The translations under genes were made by a program, and so were the position numbers. Of a stretch of 53,932 nt of DNA, positions 9,801 through 16,864 are shown piece after piece. Within the stretch, counting starts at the first letter, position 1, and each line of letters starts with the position of its first letter. This stretch comes from a virus: positions 1 to 53,932 of IMG/VR virus record IMGVR_UViG_3300030116_005302, one strand, 5' to 3'. The notes below the pieces were generated by a model that saw nothing but the letters and a program-made list of their open reading frames with translations, did not search any database and was not told the DNA's origin.

Positions 9801-12252
9801 GCGGGAAACTACTAAAGCTACAAATGTAGCAGAAAGCTGGGTTAAAGAAATTGCAAATAAACTAAAAAGACTTTTTAATAATCTTGCAAATGTTTTAGGA
9901 GAAGCTTTTCCAGCTTTTGAAATCAGGTTTAGAGCAGATGTTCAAACTCAAAAATTTATTACCCAGGCCATAGATAAATTAAAATTTAACCATGGTACAG
10001 AGCGTAGAATTAATAATGGAACAGGTATTCCTGGTATTTATCAAAATTCGTCTGCAGGAAAAAGTACTTTTCAGGCTTTTGAACTTGCAGGAGTTGGGCA
10101 GAGTCTTAAAAATACTTCTCCAAAAGCTATAGCCTATGCTAAAAACATGGGTAGAAAAATGTTACAAAGTGGTCCGTTTAGACTTGGAGCTAAATTTTTA
10201 GCATCAAGTGATAACTGGTTTAGAACACTTGGACCTTCTGGCGTAAAACTTGGTCAATTTTTTCATGCTCAATCTCAATCTAAAGAGATAGCAGGGTTTC
10301 ACCAATTAGCAGGTAATGCTGAAAGACGTTTTATTTATCGTGCTGAAACTATTCTTGGTTCTAAACTAAAAGAAGGTACTGAATGGCAAAACCCTGATAT
10401 CAAAGCAATTTTTGAAATTGCTGAAAATGAATCTATTGCTACAGAAGATATTATAAATCTGCCTTTTAATGACGAAATTAAAAATAAAGCAATTCGATTA
10501 CGTAAAAACTTACTAGAATATATTTACGATTCTTATATTTCAAAAGTTGATGGGGTTACTATTAGAAAAAGAGGGGATTATTTTCCAAGACAAATAGATA
10601 TGATTCTTTTAATGGAAAGTGTAGAAGCCCAAAATAAATTAGTACAAATACTTTCTGATCCTAAGTTAAATAAAAATCCTAAAGTTCCTACTGTAGATGA
10701 AGCCGCAATGATTGTTAAAGGTTTGATAGACAATCCTCTTGAAAACGGTATTGAAATTGCAAACATTTTAAACCAAGAACGATCTTTAGACTTTGATGGT
10801 ATAGATACTTCAACTTTACGAAAAGCCGGTCTTCTTCAAGAAGCTCCTCAAGCTTTATTAAGTTACATACATTTTATAACCCGTAAAGTAGAACTAGAAC
10901 GAAAAGGTGGCAAGAAAGCTTTAGACGTTATAGTTAAAGATATTGTTGATGAACAGTTTGGTCCTGAGTTTAACCCAGATGGAACTACAAGACTTCCAGA
11001 AGAATTTATTGATACTCAAACTGGAGAAGTAAATGAAGCTGGTAGAGATCAATATTTTGCTAATAGAGAAAAATTAGAAGTTGCTTTAAAAGATGCAATT
11101 AATAAACAATTTGGCCGGGTAGAACCTTTACCTAGTTACATGCGGCAGTTTAACAGCATATCTTCAGTATTAACTGTTATGACAACATTATTGTTTACAG
11201 TTTTTGCTTCTTTGCCGGATTTAGGCGCAGTTATACTAAGGCAAAAAAGTTTTGGTAATTTAATTTCTTCTATGCAGGAAATGCAGAATCGACCTTATGA
11301 AGAAAGAGTTGATTTTGCTAGAGCCGTAGGAGCAGCTACTTATGATGGATTAGAAGTAGCTTTTACTGCTGTAGGAGAAATGGATTTTGCAAATACTTGG
11401 GCTAGATCATGGATGAAAAACTGGTTTAAGTATACAGGTCTTTCTTGGTGGACTAGATTTACTAGAGTATTCGCAGCTTCTATGGGCAGGTCTTATTTAG
11501 TAAACCTTTCTAAAACTTTAGGTCCTGATAGCACAGCTACCCAAGAACAAAAAGCTCAAGCCCAAAGATGGCTAGAAGAGTTTCCCGGTCTAGAGTTAAG
11601 TGATATTTTAGCTTGGAACTCTGGCGATTCTAGCGTTGATAATGGTTTTGGTTTTGATACTCCAGAAGGAGAAAAGGTTAGAGATGCAATAGCAAGATTT
11701 GTAGATGAATCAATAATAAGACCTAATCCAGCACAACGACCTAATTGGGCAAACAATCCCTGGTTTTCTGTTTTGTTTCAACTTAAACAATTTTTCTACT
11801 CTTACGGTAAAGTAGTTATTGGTGGGGCTGGCAGAGAAATGAAAAACCGGTATTCAGAAGACGGACATTTTGGAGGAGCAGCTATGTTAATGTTAATGGC
11901 TGCTGGCACTATGTTGCCTTTAGCAGCATTGGGCATAGAAATGAAAGAACTCGCTAAATATTTACTTCAATTAGGTCTTGGGCCTATTATTCCTAATGAA
12001 GCTTTAGGAGTTAGAGAAGCTACTGGGCAAACATTTAGAAGTGATTATACTCCTACTGGCCAGTATACGTTTGAGTTAATTGAAAAAGCTGGGTGGCTAG
12101 GTCCATTATCAATGGGTGTTATGGCTGCAAATAGTAGTAGGTGGGGAGACAATCCTGTTATTGGGTCAATTCCGGTAGCTGATGCTGCTTGGGATTCTTT
12201 TGGTAAGGGGGAGTGGGTAAGATTAATGCCTATCCTTAATAATATAAGGTAA
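3811..12252 (+). CDS. giant internal virion protein with lambda-R-like transglycosylase domain and zincin motif, 2813 aa
   Basis: The start at ATG 3811 is preferred to a GTG at 3781, because the latter lies inside the upstream gene. Residues ~10-150 resemble the phage lambda R endolysin family (GH104 lytic transglycosylase): an ARAESNN segment with E20 at the catalytic Glu position, then FNDYSDHPR, a SSGAGAFQF segment, and LPDFSPESQ. Ala/Gly-rich hydrophobic stretches follow around residues 345-380 and 460-570. HELGH at residues 1928-1932 (bases 9592-9606), with a downstream NEYIAD, gives a zinc-metallopeptidase signature. Two hydrophobic segments lie near the C-terminus (bases ~11155-11245 and ~11875-11990). 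It probably enters the cell with the DNA: the transglycosylase domain would breach peptidoglycan and hydrophobic parts could line a channel. No single-subunit RNA polymerase motifs were seen, so it is not an obvious N4-type virion RNA polymerase. Confidence 0.85.
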   Translation: MAVSESPRMGALLDQIARAESNNQPNVIYGGATFNDYSDHPRQYVPIVSGPNQGLKSSGAGAFQFIAPTWDIYKEKLNLPDFSPESQRIAAAELARDDYKKRTGRDLDVDLESDDPKIQQDIFRNLNKTWTSIPGGIEERPDSNWASVWGAPTIGAGPQIAAVSPSEEKPFDIAGLALNFVFPEAQAAEPDTTQSVTQEPPSGPMTSRDIDFASNVAAATSVLGDPIMTPEQVTQDLYEGSSIGYDPVYTDAIDSRGELFGRAVSSGKAGVFSSFDRLGAIYNTILGDEEAAALNLERARVRDEEASKLLDGTATFDQLLEEPDLDTFLDVSVKTVGSAVPYGIESLAGWFVGATLATMSPAVVAAGGLATVAGKASLKKIFGDILTKKLIKKEALDTDSKELIEGVHTRRKWTDRAELGGRVGGFGASYAIGAPMALEEFQEAGQELNIDTAIKSAILGAPIALIDTYTEDYLRKTLFKVARAKAATAPGNSPLKNFAKAVGGTTLKGGIGEGVAETSQEAVVAAQRLLIDPTYTLQDTYLRLGESLFGGIMAGKAFGAAGGSLAATPKLAREMLNRVREKSVLGKINTAETGVDDETVLSGRPTAEPNADLDLQLELTGLGAKDATWVSNRENVNNIARKYGIDLDSLGYDPVKVKNTNLSVARVNKAASAQPDAQDGLIFSTNENIINGVLKGGATPESLKAALGYSAVAPANADTSVQVEIKAEDGSSRVIFAQAVDGTDPEALAAAQEAAERQRARLPEQYQRSATVETIALAAALTGRQIVETKSTGDDTLGQIAAYEETGEGGVALPLDPLVQTINDLSKERDAILDQVRVDNAETYDIIKRTENRIKELVADKVQILNQIRAERDIAQPIGIEGVDPEIREFLDNVLRNNVAAGIRNEVDLYNKLFTGGLRRATQQDALQVTHPEAVDQIQTINNDIESLENSITGLENTLSSEIRNSLDSVDVRLRNTKNELQRKSLETAREEMVGAEERRAPGLQPFAPVNRSKITKPDEIEKFETNWKKAESLIVAQSDPENYVNRNIDIDALINLGVTNVDATALGELVQETPSDISLVEQTANNKFAKVSQAYTALLAFQKYKGRNNSFAERNVVPIGPQQTSKQLQDAVRNTQKDYEAYVAKNRAALAETMHSNPEAMQERITTVSEEIANELDTTIVENVEEQVATDPIIPFDVRQRIAEDINNFRRFKQTASDALVKNFISSLEANQRAGNPNFIYIKLEENQFRIVSQSKDVLVSEAITDRVNALNTDYKEDSYNTTEWTYRLVGELLSQSARDSIFVLKGPKTDHQSSSTKDKGKKATLKPEGSKITLGNVIKYGKAINIATDTALVGEGITREQSNQLALSRAVTELKSLGYTIEVNNKDIFDFLSDTETQIYKNNVGRLRVKHDIKDGEKVTTYVNVANNMPVVMPNEIVPGHVGTNGEIFLARLVIRNGVLQDFSRLSEANKELSDILETATTFETRDAKGQVTNNPFTLADYFLTKAPLPASSPRYTVPGETQYLRYKSFLKQIENLKNAEPEVAIDMSEEGFVGAANLERDNKIRTLEFAAKELLGKVHFIKYSPEFKEWYFESRNMDLYDSSVEESMDYTTINKAIMDYIGEEVENKHIRELDQAIIDPTRDKLYSKRTYDVDGNVEYHDVEFIGEGDFADLTQAEIVEGLFTSRSYDPTSKLQYDTPVNKIIKQNNRSLYKAHNIKNNWGRGIRLFGKIEVNKKYETFKDFASRAFNLLKLKTPQHVILLSDLIDNRDTYKGFFRDTYGHFNEIVNRYLNQTNDALKDQPNNKSLLIFKEILEEGEVTEAITKKYIKTKDAEVYQNAVDRFEKLVVDESLGEVQANADAQIDRVINDFVRNNGKWPLGMNVPLGDSNIIVMRDFAVKENAAGVYVRDKSKDVSLELMLPVFAHELGHTFVRESIDTLLEASTKNSAIWKNLNNSFEAKKAELEKNGATEHQYFNGETGLNEYIADQVGSWLMRETTKATNVAESWVKEIANKLKRLFNNLANVLGEAFPAFEIRFRADVQTQKFITQAIDKLKFNHGTERRINNGTGIPGIYQNSSAGKSTFQAFELAGVGQSLKNTSPKAIAYAKNMGRKMLQSGPFRLGAKFLASSDNWFRTLGPSGVKLGQFFHAQSQSKEIAGFHQLAGNAERRFIYRAETILGSKLKEGTEWQNPDIKAIFEIAENESIATEDIINLPFNDEIKNKAIRLRKNLLEYIYDSYISKVDGVTIRKRGDYFPRQIDMILLMESVEAQNKLVQILSDPKLNKNPKVPTVDEAAMIVKGLIDNPLENGIEIANILNQERSLDFDGIDTSTLRKAGLLQEAPQALLSYIHFITRKVELERKGGKKALDVIVKDIVDEQFGPEFNPDGTTRLPEEFIDTQTGEVNEAGRDQYFANREKLEVALKDAINKQFGRVEPLPSYMRQFNSISSVLTVMTTLLFTVFASLPDLGAVILRQKSFGNLISSMQEMQNRPYEERVDFARAVGAATYDGLEVAFTAVGEMDFANTWARSWMKNWFKYTGLSWWTRFTRVFAASMGRSYLVNLSKTLGPDSTATQEQKAQAQRWLEEFPGLELSDILAWNSGDSSVDNGFGFDTPEGEKVRDAIARFVDESIIRPNPAQRPNWANNPWFSVLFQLKQFFYSYGKVVIGGAGREMKNRYSEDGHFGGAAMLMLMAAGTMLPLAALGIEMKELAKYLLQLGLGPIIPNEALGVREATGQTFRSDYTPTGQYTFELIEKAGWLGPLSMGVMAANSSRWGDNPVIGSIPVADAAWDSFGKGEWVRLMPILNNIR

Positions 12253-12257
12253 TTATT

Positions 12258-12653
12258 ATGATCGAATGGCACAAATATCCTAATTTTTCAGAAGACGAGT
12301 TTAAATGTTCTGCTTCTGGTACATGTATTATGAGGCCTATATTTCTTGATGCTTTACAAGAACTTAGGCATAAATACGGAAAAAGTATGGTAATATCAAG
12401 TGGTTACAGAAATCCTGAAAAGCACCCCATAGAGATGAAAAAGACTAGGCCGGGGGCACATGCACATGGATTAGCTGCTGATATTGTAGTTGCTTATCAG
12501 GACGCATATAATGTTTTAAATCTAGCAATAGAATTAGGATATTTTACTGGTATAGGAATTAGTCAAAAAGGGGATGCTGCATCACGTTTTATTCATTTAG
12601 ATATGATGGAACCTTCTGAACAGTTTCCAAGACCTACTATATGGAGCTACTGA
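12258..12653 (+). CDS. endolysin, M15-family peptidase (D-Ala-D-Ala carboxypeptidase-like)
   Basis: 131 residues, matching a single peptidase M15_3 domain. Visible features are SSGYRNP near residue 48, the zinc-binding H68-x2-G-x-A-x-D75 block (HAHGLAAD) and the third ligand His at 113 in FIHLDM. Members of this family cleave peptide cross-links in peptidoglycan (LD- or DD-peptidase). The gene follows the giant virion gene by 5 bases and precedes a 3TM holin by one base, forming a lysis pair. No signal peptide is visible, so it would need the holin for release. Confidence 0.9.
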   Translation: MIEWHKYPNFSEDEFKCSASGTCIMRPIFLDALQELRHKYGKSMVISSGYRNPEKHPIEMKKTRPGAHAHGLAADIVVAYQDAYNVLNLAIELGYFTGIGISQKGDAASRFIHLDMMEPSEQFPRPTIWSY

Positions 12654-12654
12654 T

Positions 12655-13029
12655 ATGCTAGGATTTTTAGGACCGATTGCTAATTTAGCTAACACTTTTG
12701 TAGAAGGACGTGTGGCTAAGTCAAAAGCTAAAGCAAAAGTACAAGTTGCAAAAGCTAATGCAGAAGCTGAAGTGATGAAAGTGGCTGCTACCCACGAAGC
12801 AGGCTGGGAAAAGATCATGGCTGAAGCATCAGCGGATTCATGGAAAGACGAAGCGTGGACTATTTTGTTTATAGTTATCATAGCTTTATCGTTTATTCCT
12901 CAGATGCAACCTTTTATAGCAAATGGATTTGCTGCGCTAGAAACAGCCCCTGACTGGTTCACGTATGCAATGTACGCCTCGATTGCTGCGTCATTTGGTA
13001 TTAGAGGCATAAAAGGGTTTAAAAAATAA
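12655..13029 (+). CDS. holin, GTA-type 3TM family
   Basis: 124 residues. An N-terminal hydrophobic start (MLGFLGPIANLANTF) is followed by an Ala/Lys amphipathic helix (residues ~20-60), a WKDEAW segment, and two clear membrane helices (about residues 71-90 and 100-116) before a basic tail. This layout matches the 3TM holin family first noted in gene transfer agents (GTA_holin_3TM). It starts one base after the M15 endolysin and its stop overlaps the next ATG (TAATG). Role: timed pore formation in the inner membrane at lysis. Confidence 0.8.
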   Translation: MLGFLGPIANLANTFVEGRVAKSKAKAKVQVAKANAEAEVMKVAATHEAGWEKIMAEASADSWKDEAWTILFIVIIALSFIPQMQPFIANGFAALETAPDWFTYAMYASIAASFGIRGIKGFKK

Positions 13030-13316
13030 TGCCAAAGAAAAAAGATCCAAGGCTAGCTAGAGCGGGGGTTAGTGGGTACAACAAACCCAAACGTACCCCG
13101 AATCACCCCAAGAAGTCCCATGTTGTTGTAGCTAAAGTAGGCGACAAAGTTAAAACTATAAGATTTGGTCAACAAGGTGTTAAGGGGGCCGGTAAAAACC
13201 CTAAAACAGCAAAAGATAAAGCGAGGAAAAAATCTTACTATGCTAGACATAACGCTCAAGATGCAAATCCTAGTAAATTAAGTGCAAGATATTGGTCGCA
13301 TAAAGTTAAGTGGTAA
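13029..13316 (+). CDS. small basic phage protein, 95 aa
   Basis: A strongly basic protein rich in Lys, with a short beta-like centre (VVVAKVGDKVKTIRFGQQG) and a C-terminal YYARHNAQ...LSARYWSHKVKW block. I recall similar small proteins from marine phages, but no function is known to me. Its start overlaps the holin stop. The charge suggests nucleic-acid or virion-interior binding, which is inference. Other Lys-rich small genes lie at 23549, 23752, 23919 and 48410. Confidence 0.7.
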   Translation: MPKKKDPRLARAGVSGYNKPKRTPNHPKKSHVVVAKVGDKVKTIRFGQQGVKGAGKNPKTAKDKARKKSYYARHNAQDANPSKLSARYWSHKVKW

Positions 13317-13322
13317 TTAATT

Positions 13323-13697
13323 ATGGCATATTCAGAAACAATTAAACTAGTAACCGGGGACCATTTACCGTTATTAACTTTTACTCTTAAAGACAGTAAT
13401 ACTGCAGCAAGTGGAGCTACGTTAGATGAAAACGACTCTACAACATGGGCTCCGATATCCTTATCAGGATCTACAGTAAAATTCAGAATACGGCAGGTAG
13501 GCAGCACTACAGTTAAGGAAACGATTACTGCTACGGTTACTGATGCTGCAAATGGTGTTTGTACAGTAGAATTTCCTACAGGGGCTTTAGATACAGCCGG
13601 TACTTTTGAAGGGGAAATAGAGATTACAAACAGTTCAAGTAAAATACAGACTGTTTACGATTTAATTAAGTTAAACGTAAGAGCAGATTTTGACTAA
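13323..13697 (+). CDS. baseplate/fibre protein, BppU N-terminal-like, 124 aa
   Basis: A beta-rich domain opening with GDHLPLLTFTLKD and containing the VKFRIR strand and GTFEGEIEIT, ending in LNVRADFD. This resembles the N-terminal domain of phage baseplate upper proteins (BppU_N) and similar small adaptor domains that attach receptor-binding fibres to the tail. It leads a run of adhesin genes, and its stop overlaps the next ATG. No Shine-Dalgarno site is seen. Assignment is by pattern recognition. Confidence 0.6.
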   Translation: MAYSETIKLVTGDHLPLLTFTLKDSNTAASGATLDENDSTTWAPISLSGSTVKFRIRQVGSTTVKETITATVTDAANGVCTVEFPTGALDTAGTFEGEIEITNSSSKIQTVYDLIKLNVRADFD

Positions 13698-14386
13698 TGG
13701 CTGGCAAAGTAGGCATAACACAAGTATCTGGTAAAGTTACTATTAGCTATAGTGAAGCTAAGTTAATTGCCAGTTACGCAAATGCTAAAGGTTTAACTTC
13801 TAGTGCTTTCGCTAATGTGTTAGCTACTTATTCTAATTTGACTGCTGCTGATATTTACCTTATAGCCAGGGTTCTTGACCAAGAATTTCCTGAAACAGTT
13901 ACAATGTCAGAAAGCCATGCTATGACTATAGCTAAAGCTTTAGCAGATACACCTACTGTATCTGAAAGCCATGCTATGTCTGTAGGTAAAGCTTTAGCTG
14001 ATTCAGCTACTATGTCAGAGTCTTTTGCAAGAGCCTTAACTTGGGCACGTACTTTTGCAGAAACTCCTTCAGTAGCAGAAGCTATAGCATTAGCTATTTC
14101 TCACCCTGAAGCAGATACTGTTTCTGTAGGAGAAAGCCATGCTGTGAATGTAGGACAAGCTTCTTCAGATGCATTTAGCATAAATGAAACAACTGTTTTT
14201 AGTTTAGGTATTGTTACTAACGCTGTTAACAATGTTGTAAATGTAGCTGAAAGTCATGCTGTAAATGTATCAAAAGCACTTTCCGATTCAGCTACTATGT
14301 CAGAAAGTTTTTCTGCTAATCTTATTCTTGGGAATAACTCTAAACTTAATGAGAGTCAACTTAATACGTATACGCTTAACGGCTAG
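13697..14386 (+). CDS. repeat-containing tail-fibre-associated protein, 229 aa
   Basis: After ~70 residues of a helical N-terminus, the protein consists of degenerate repeats of roughly 20-45 residues built on a core like MSESHAMTIAKALAD. Full ESHAM/ESHAV cores begin near bases 13909, 13963, 14131 and 14248, with partial copies (MSESFA, VAEAIA) between them. The DNA of the repeats is also similar, suggesting recent duplication. The TAATG start couples it to the preceding gene. It is probably a fibre or surface protein whose repeats set length or avidity; this is inference. Confidence 0.6.
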   Translation: MAGKVGITQVSGKVTISYSEAKLIASYANAKGLTSSAFANVLATYSNLTAADIYLIARVLDQEFPETVTMSESHAMTIAKALADTPTVSESHAMSVGKALADSATMSESFARALTWARTFAETPSVAEAIALAISHPEADTVSVGESHAVNVGQASSDAFSINETTVFSLGIVTNAVNNVVNVAESHAVNVSKALSDSATMSESFSANLILGNNSKLNESQLNTYTLNG

Positions 14387-14397
14387 AGGGTTTTAAA

Positions 14398-14838
14398 ATG
14401 TTTAATGAGAGTTTTAATATAACAGGTAACGTAAAGTTTGAAATGAATGGGGAGCTGATACGTGAAGTTCCTAATTTAGTAGTAACAGCGGGTAAAGAAT
14501 TTATTGCAGCTAGTATACTAAAAACAACTAGTAATAGCCCTGCGGCTATGACACATATGGAAGTGGGTACTAGTACTACTGCTGCAGCAGCTGGTCAGAC
14601 TGCATTAGTAGCCGCAGTAAGTGGTAGTAGAACTGCATTAGCTACTCCCAGTGTTTCAGGAGCAATAGTTACTTATGTTTGTACTTTTGCCGCAGGTACA
14701 GGTACTGGAGCATTAACTGAAGCTGGTATTTTTAACGCTAGTTCAAGTGGTACAATGCTTTGTAGAACAGTATTTTCTGTTATAAACAAAGGCGCTAGTG
14801 ACTCTATGACAGTAACATGGACAGTAACGGTATCTTAA
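14398..14838 (+). CDS. phage structural/fibre protein, 146 aa
   Basis: A beta-rich, Thr/Ser/Ala-rich protein: FNITGNVKFEMNGELIREVPNLVVTAGKEFIAASIL, then MTHMEVGTS and a C-terminal SDSMTVTWTVTVS. Many phage tail-fibre clusters encode a small protein of this kind (N-terminal GNVKFE..NG-type strand, end in TVTW), but no precise role is known. A good AGAGGG ribosome site lies 7-12 bases upstream. It abuts the next gene (TAAATG), consistent with a fibre or fibre-chaperone module. Confidence 0.6.
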   Translation: MFNESFNITGNVKFEMNGELIREVPNLVVTAGKEFIAASILKTTSNSPAAMTHMEVGTSTTAAAAGQTALVAAVSGSRTALATPSVSGAIVTYVCTFAAGTGTGALTEAGIFNASSSGTMLCRTVFSVINKGASDSMTVTWTVTVS

Positions 14839-16479
14839 ATGCCCATTACAGACATTAAATTTACTAATAATGCTAGGACACTACTTAGTACAAGTAGTTT
14901 AGCTGATGATGCTACTAGCGTTTCGGTAGATGATGGTAGCGTTTTTCCATCTTTATCAAGTGGAAATTATTTTTACGCTACTCTTGAACGGGCTAGTGAT
15001 TCTACTACTAGAGAAATAGTAAAGGTTACTGCGCGAAGCGGCAATGATTTAACTATAGTAAGGGCCCAGGATAATACGTCTGCAACTACATTTAGTGCGG
15101 ACGATATTATTGAATTGCGTGTAGTTGCAAAAGCTTTAGAAGATATAAGAGATGCTGTAATTACACAGGAAGAAGTAGAAGATCATGTAGGAGGTATGCT
15201 AGACGGAACAGAAACTTTTATTGACGTTTCGTATGATGACACAGACGGGAACATAGATTTTGTAGTGCCAGTTAAAGATGAAGATAACATGGCTTCTGAT
15301 AGTGCTACGCATTTAGCTACACAACAATCTATTAAAGCGTATGTAGATGATAAAATAGTACAAACTATTCTTACTTTATATAAATATACAGCTACAGCAG
15401 GGCAAACTACTTTTACAGGTTCAGATGATGGATCTACTACTTTAGCTTATACAGCAGGAAGTCTGTTTGTAACATTAAATGGTTTAACTTTAGAAAACGG
15501 TACGGATTACACAGCTACTAATGGCACAAGTGTAGTGTTAACCGATGCTGCAACAGTAGGCGATGAGTTAAATATCTATGCTTTTGGTGTTTTTAATGCG
15601 GCTAATGTTACTGGCGCTGGTGGGGATTTTAGTATTGCCGATGATTTAAGTTTTACGAGTGATGCTGCTGTTATTAACATGGGTGCGGATAGTGATGTGA
15701 CTATGACGCACGTTGCAGACACTGGCGTTACGTTATCTGCTGGAGACAATGCTACAGTTTTACAATTAGATTCCAACGACTCTGGCGCAAGCAGTGGTCC
15801 AAAAATTATTCTTAATCGAACCAGCGATAGTCCTGCCGATGACGATTATACAGGCACAATAATTTTTCAAGGTGAAAACGACAATAACCAACAATTTAAA
15901 ACTGCCCAACTTAGCGCACAAGCAAAAGATGTAAGTGATGGAACAGAGGATAGTCAGTTACAGCTTGCGACAATGGTAAATGGTACTTTGACAAATGGTT
16001 TAGTACTAGAAAATGGCAGAATAAACTCTAGTGCTTTCAGCCCTGCAGGTTCAATAGTTCAGGTAGTACAAAATACATCAGTCGGACAGGCATCAACAAG
16101 TTCTACGAGTGCGGTTGATATTACTAATTTTACTGTAAATATCACACCTTCTTCAGCTAGTAATTACATTATTGTCTGTTTTTCAGCAAACCAACAATAC
16201 ACTTTAGTTGCAAGTACAAATGTCAGATATTGGCACAAATTTGTAGGAGGTAACCTTGGTGTGAGTGGAAAATTAATTCCCGGCCAACCTTGGGCGGGTT
16301 TAGCCGCAGAGTCTGGTGGCGGTGGTTTGCAAGCTGTAGGTAGTTACGCATGGATAGGAATGGATAATCCAGAATCAACTAGTGCAGTAACTTATAAAGT
16401 ACAACATTATGTTACCAGCGGTTCTTCTACTGGTTATACTTATTACGGGCAAATTGTGGCTATGGAGGTGCAGGTATGA
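14839..16479 (+). CDS. tail fibre protein, 546 aa
   Basis: The N-terminal ~90 residues form a strand-rich unit with a REIVKVTARSGNDLTIVRAQ segment, common in phage fibre attachment regions. A helical connector follows (LATQQSIKAYVDDKI), then an LYKYTATAGQTTFT...SLFVTLNGL domain repeated in many marine phage fibres. The Gly/Ser-rich C-terminus (residues ~420-546) would be the receptor-binding tip. Its last codons overlap the tail-assembly chaperone-like gene. It likely acts as a trimeric receptor-recognition fibre, inferred from organisation and composition. Confidence 0.7.
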   Translation: MPITDIKFTNNARTLLSTSSLADDATSVSVDDGSVFPSLSSGNYFYATLERASDSTTREIVKVTARSGNDLTIVRAQDNTSATTFSADDIIELRVVAKALEDIRDAVITQEEVEDHVGGMLDGTETFIDVSYDDTDGNIDFVVPVKDEDNMASDSATHLATQQSIKAYVDDKIVQTILTLYKYTATAGQTTFTGSDDGSTTLAYTAGSLFVTLNGLTLENGTDYTATNGTSVVLTDAATVGDELNIYAFGVFNAANVTGAGGDFSIADDLSFTSDAAVINMGADSDVTMTHVADTGVTLSAGDNATVLQLDSNDSGASSGPKIILNRTSDSPADDDYTGTIIFQGENDNNQQFKTAQLSAQAKDVSDGTEDSQLQLATMVNGTLTNGLVLENGRINSSAFSPAGSIVQVVQNTSVGQASTSSTSAVDITNFTVNITPSSASNYIIVCFSANQQYTLVASTNVRYWHKFVGGNLGVSGKLIPGQPWAGLAAESGGGGLQAVGSYAWIGMDNPESTSAVTYKVQHYVTSGSSTGYTYYGQIVAMEVQV

Positions 16480-16853
16480 CAATACCAACGATATGTGATG
16501 CACTCCACGCTTTAGCACCAAATGCAGAGTGGAGTATCGGTGGGGAACAAGTGTACAGTAATATTATTTGGCATAAAGGTAATGGCTATGAAAAACCAAG
16601 TGAGTCTGCGGTAAATGCAAAAATTACAGAAATAGAAAATGCAAAGCCAATGGTAGAACTGAGGCGGCAACGTGACGCAAAACTTACCGATACCGATTGG
16701 GTTGTGACAAAAGCAGACGAAACAAACAGTGCAGTGGCGGATAATTGGAAAACGTATCGACAAGCTCTAAGAGATTTACCTGCAAGTGCTAGTCCACAAT
16801 TAGATAGTCATGGAAATTTAACTAACGTAACTTGGCCGACACAGCCTAGTTAA
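16476..16853 (+). CDS. tail fibre assembly chaperone-like (Phage_tail_APC-like), 125 aa
   Basis: The C-terminal half carries the typical LRRQRDAKLTDTDWV...YRQALRDLPA pattern and ends in VTWPTQPS, a signature of phage tail assembly chaperone proteins that sit next to fibre genes. A GGAGG ribosome site lies about 7-11 bases upstream inside the fibre gene, and the start overlaps the fibre stop (ATGA). It probably helps fold or attach the preceding fibre. Confidence 0.75.
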   Translation: MTIPTICDALHALAPNAEWSIGGEQVYSNIIWHKGNGYEKPSESAVNAKITEIENAKPMVELRRQRDAKLTDTDWVVTKADETNSAVADNWKTYRQALRDLPASASPQLDSHGNLTNVTWPTQPS

Positions 16854-16864
16854 TTGGAATAATT

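Noticed and set aside
3811-12252. Possible N4-like virion RNA polymerase
   Set aside because: The size and location fit, but no single-subunit RNA polymerase motif was visible; the N-terminus is a transglycosylase-like domain instead.
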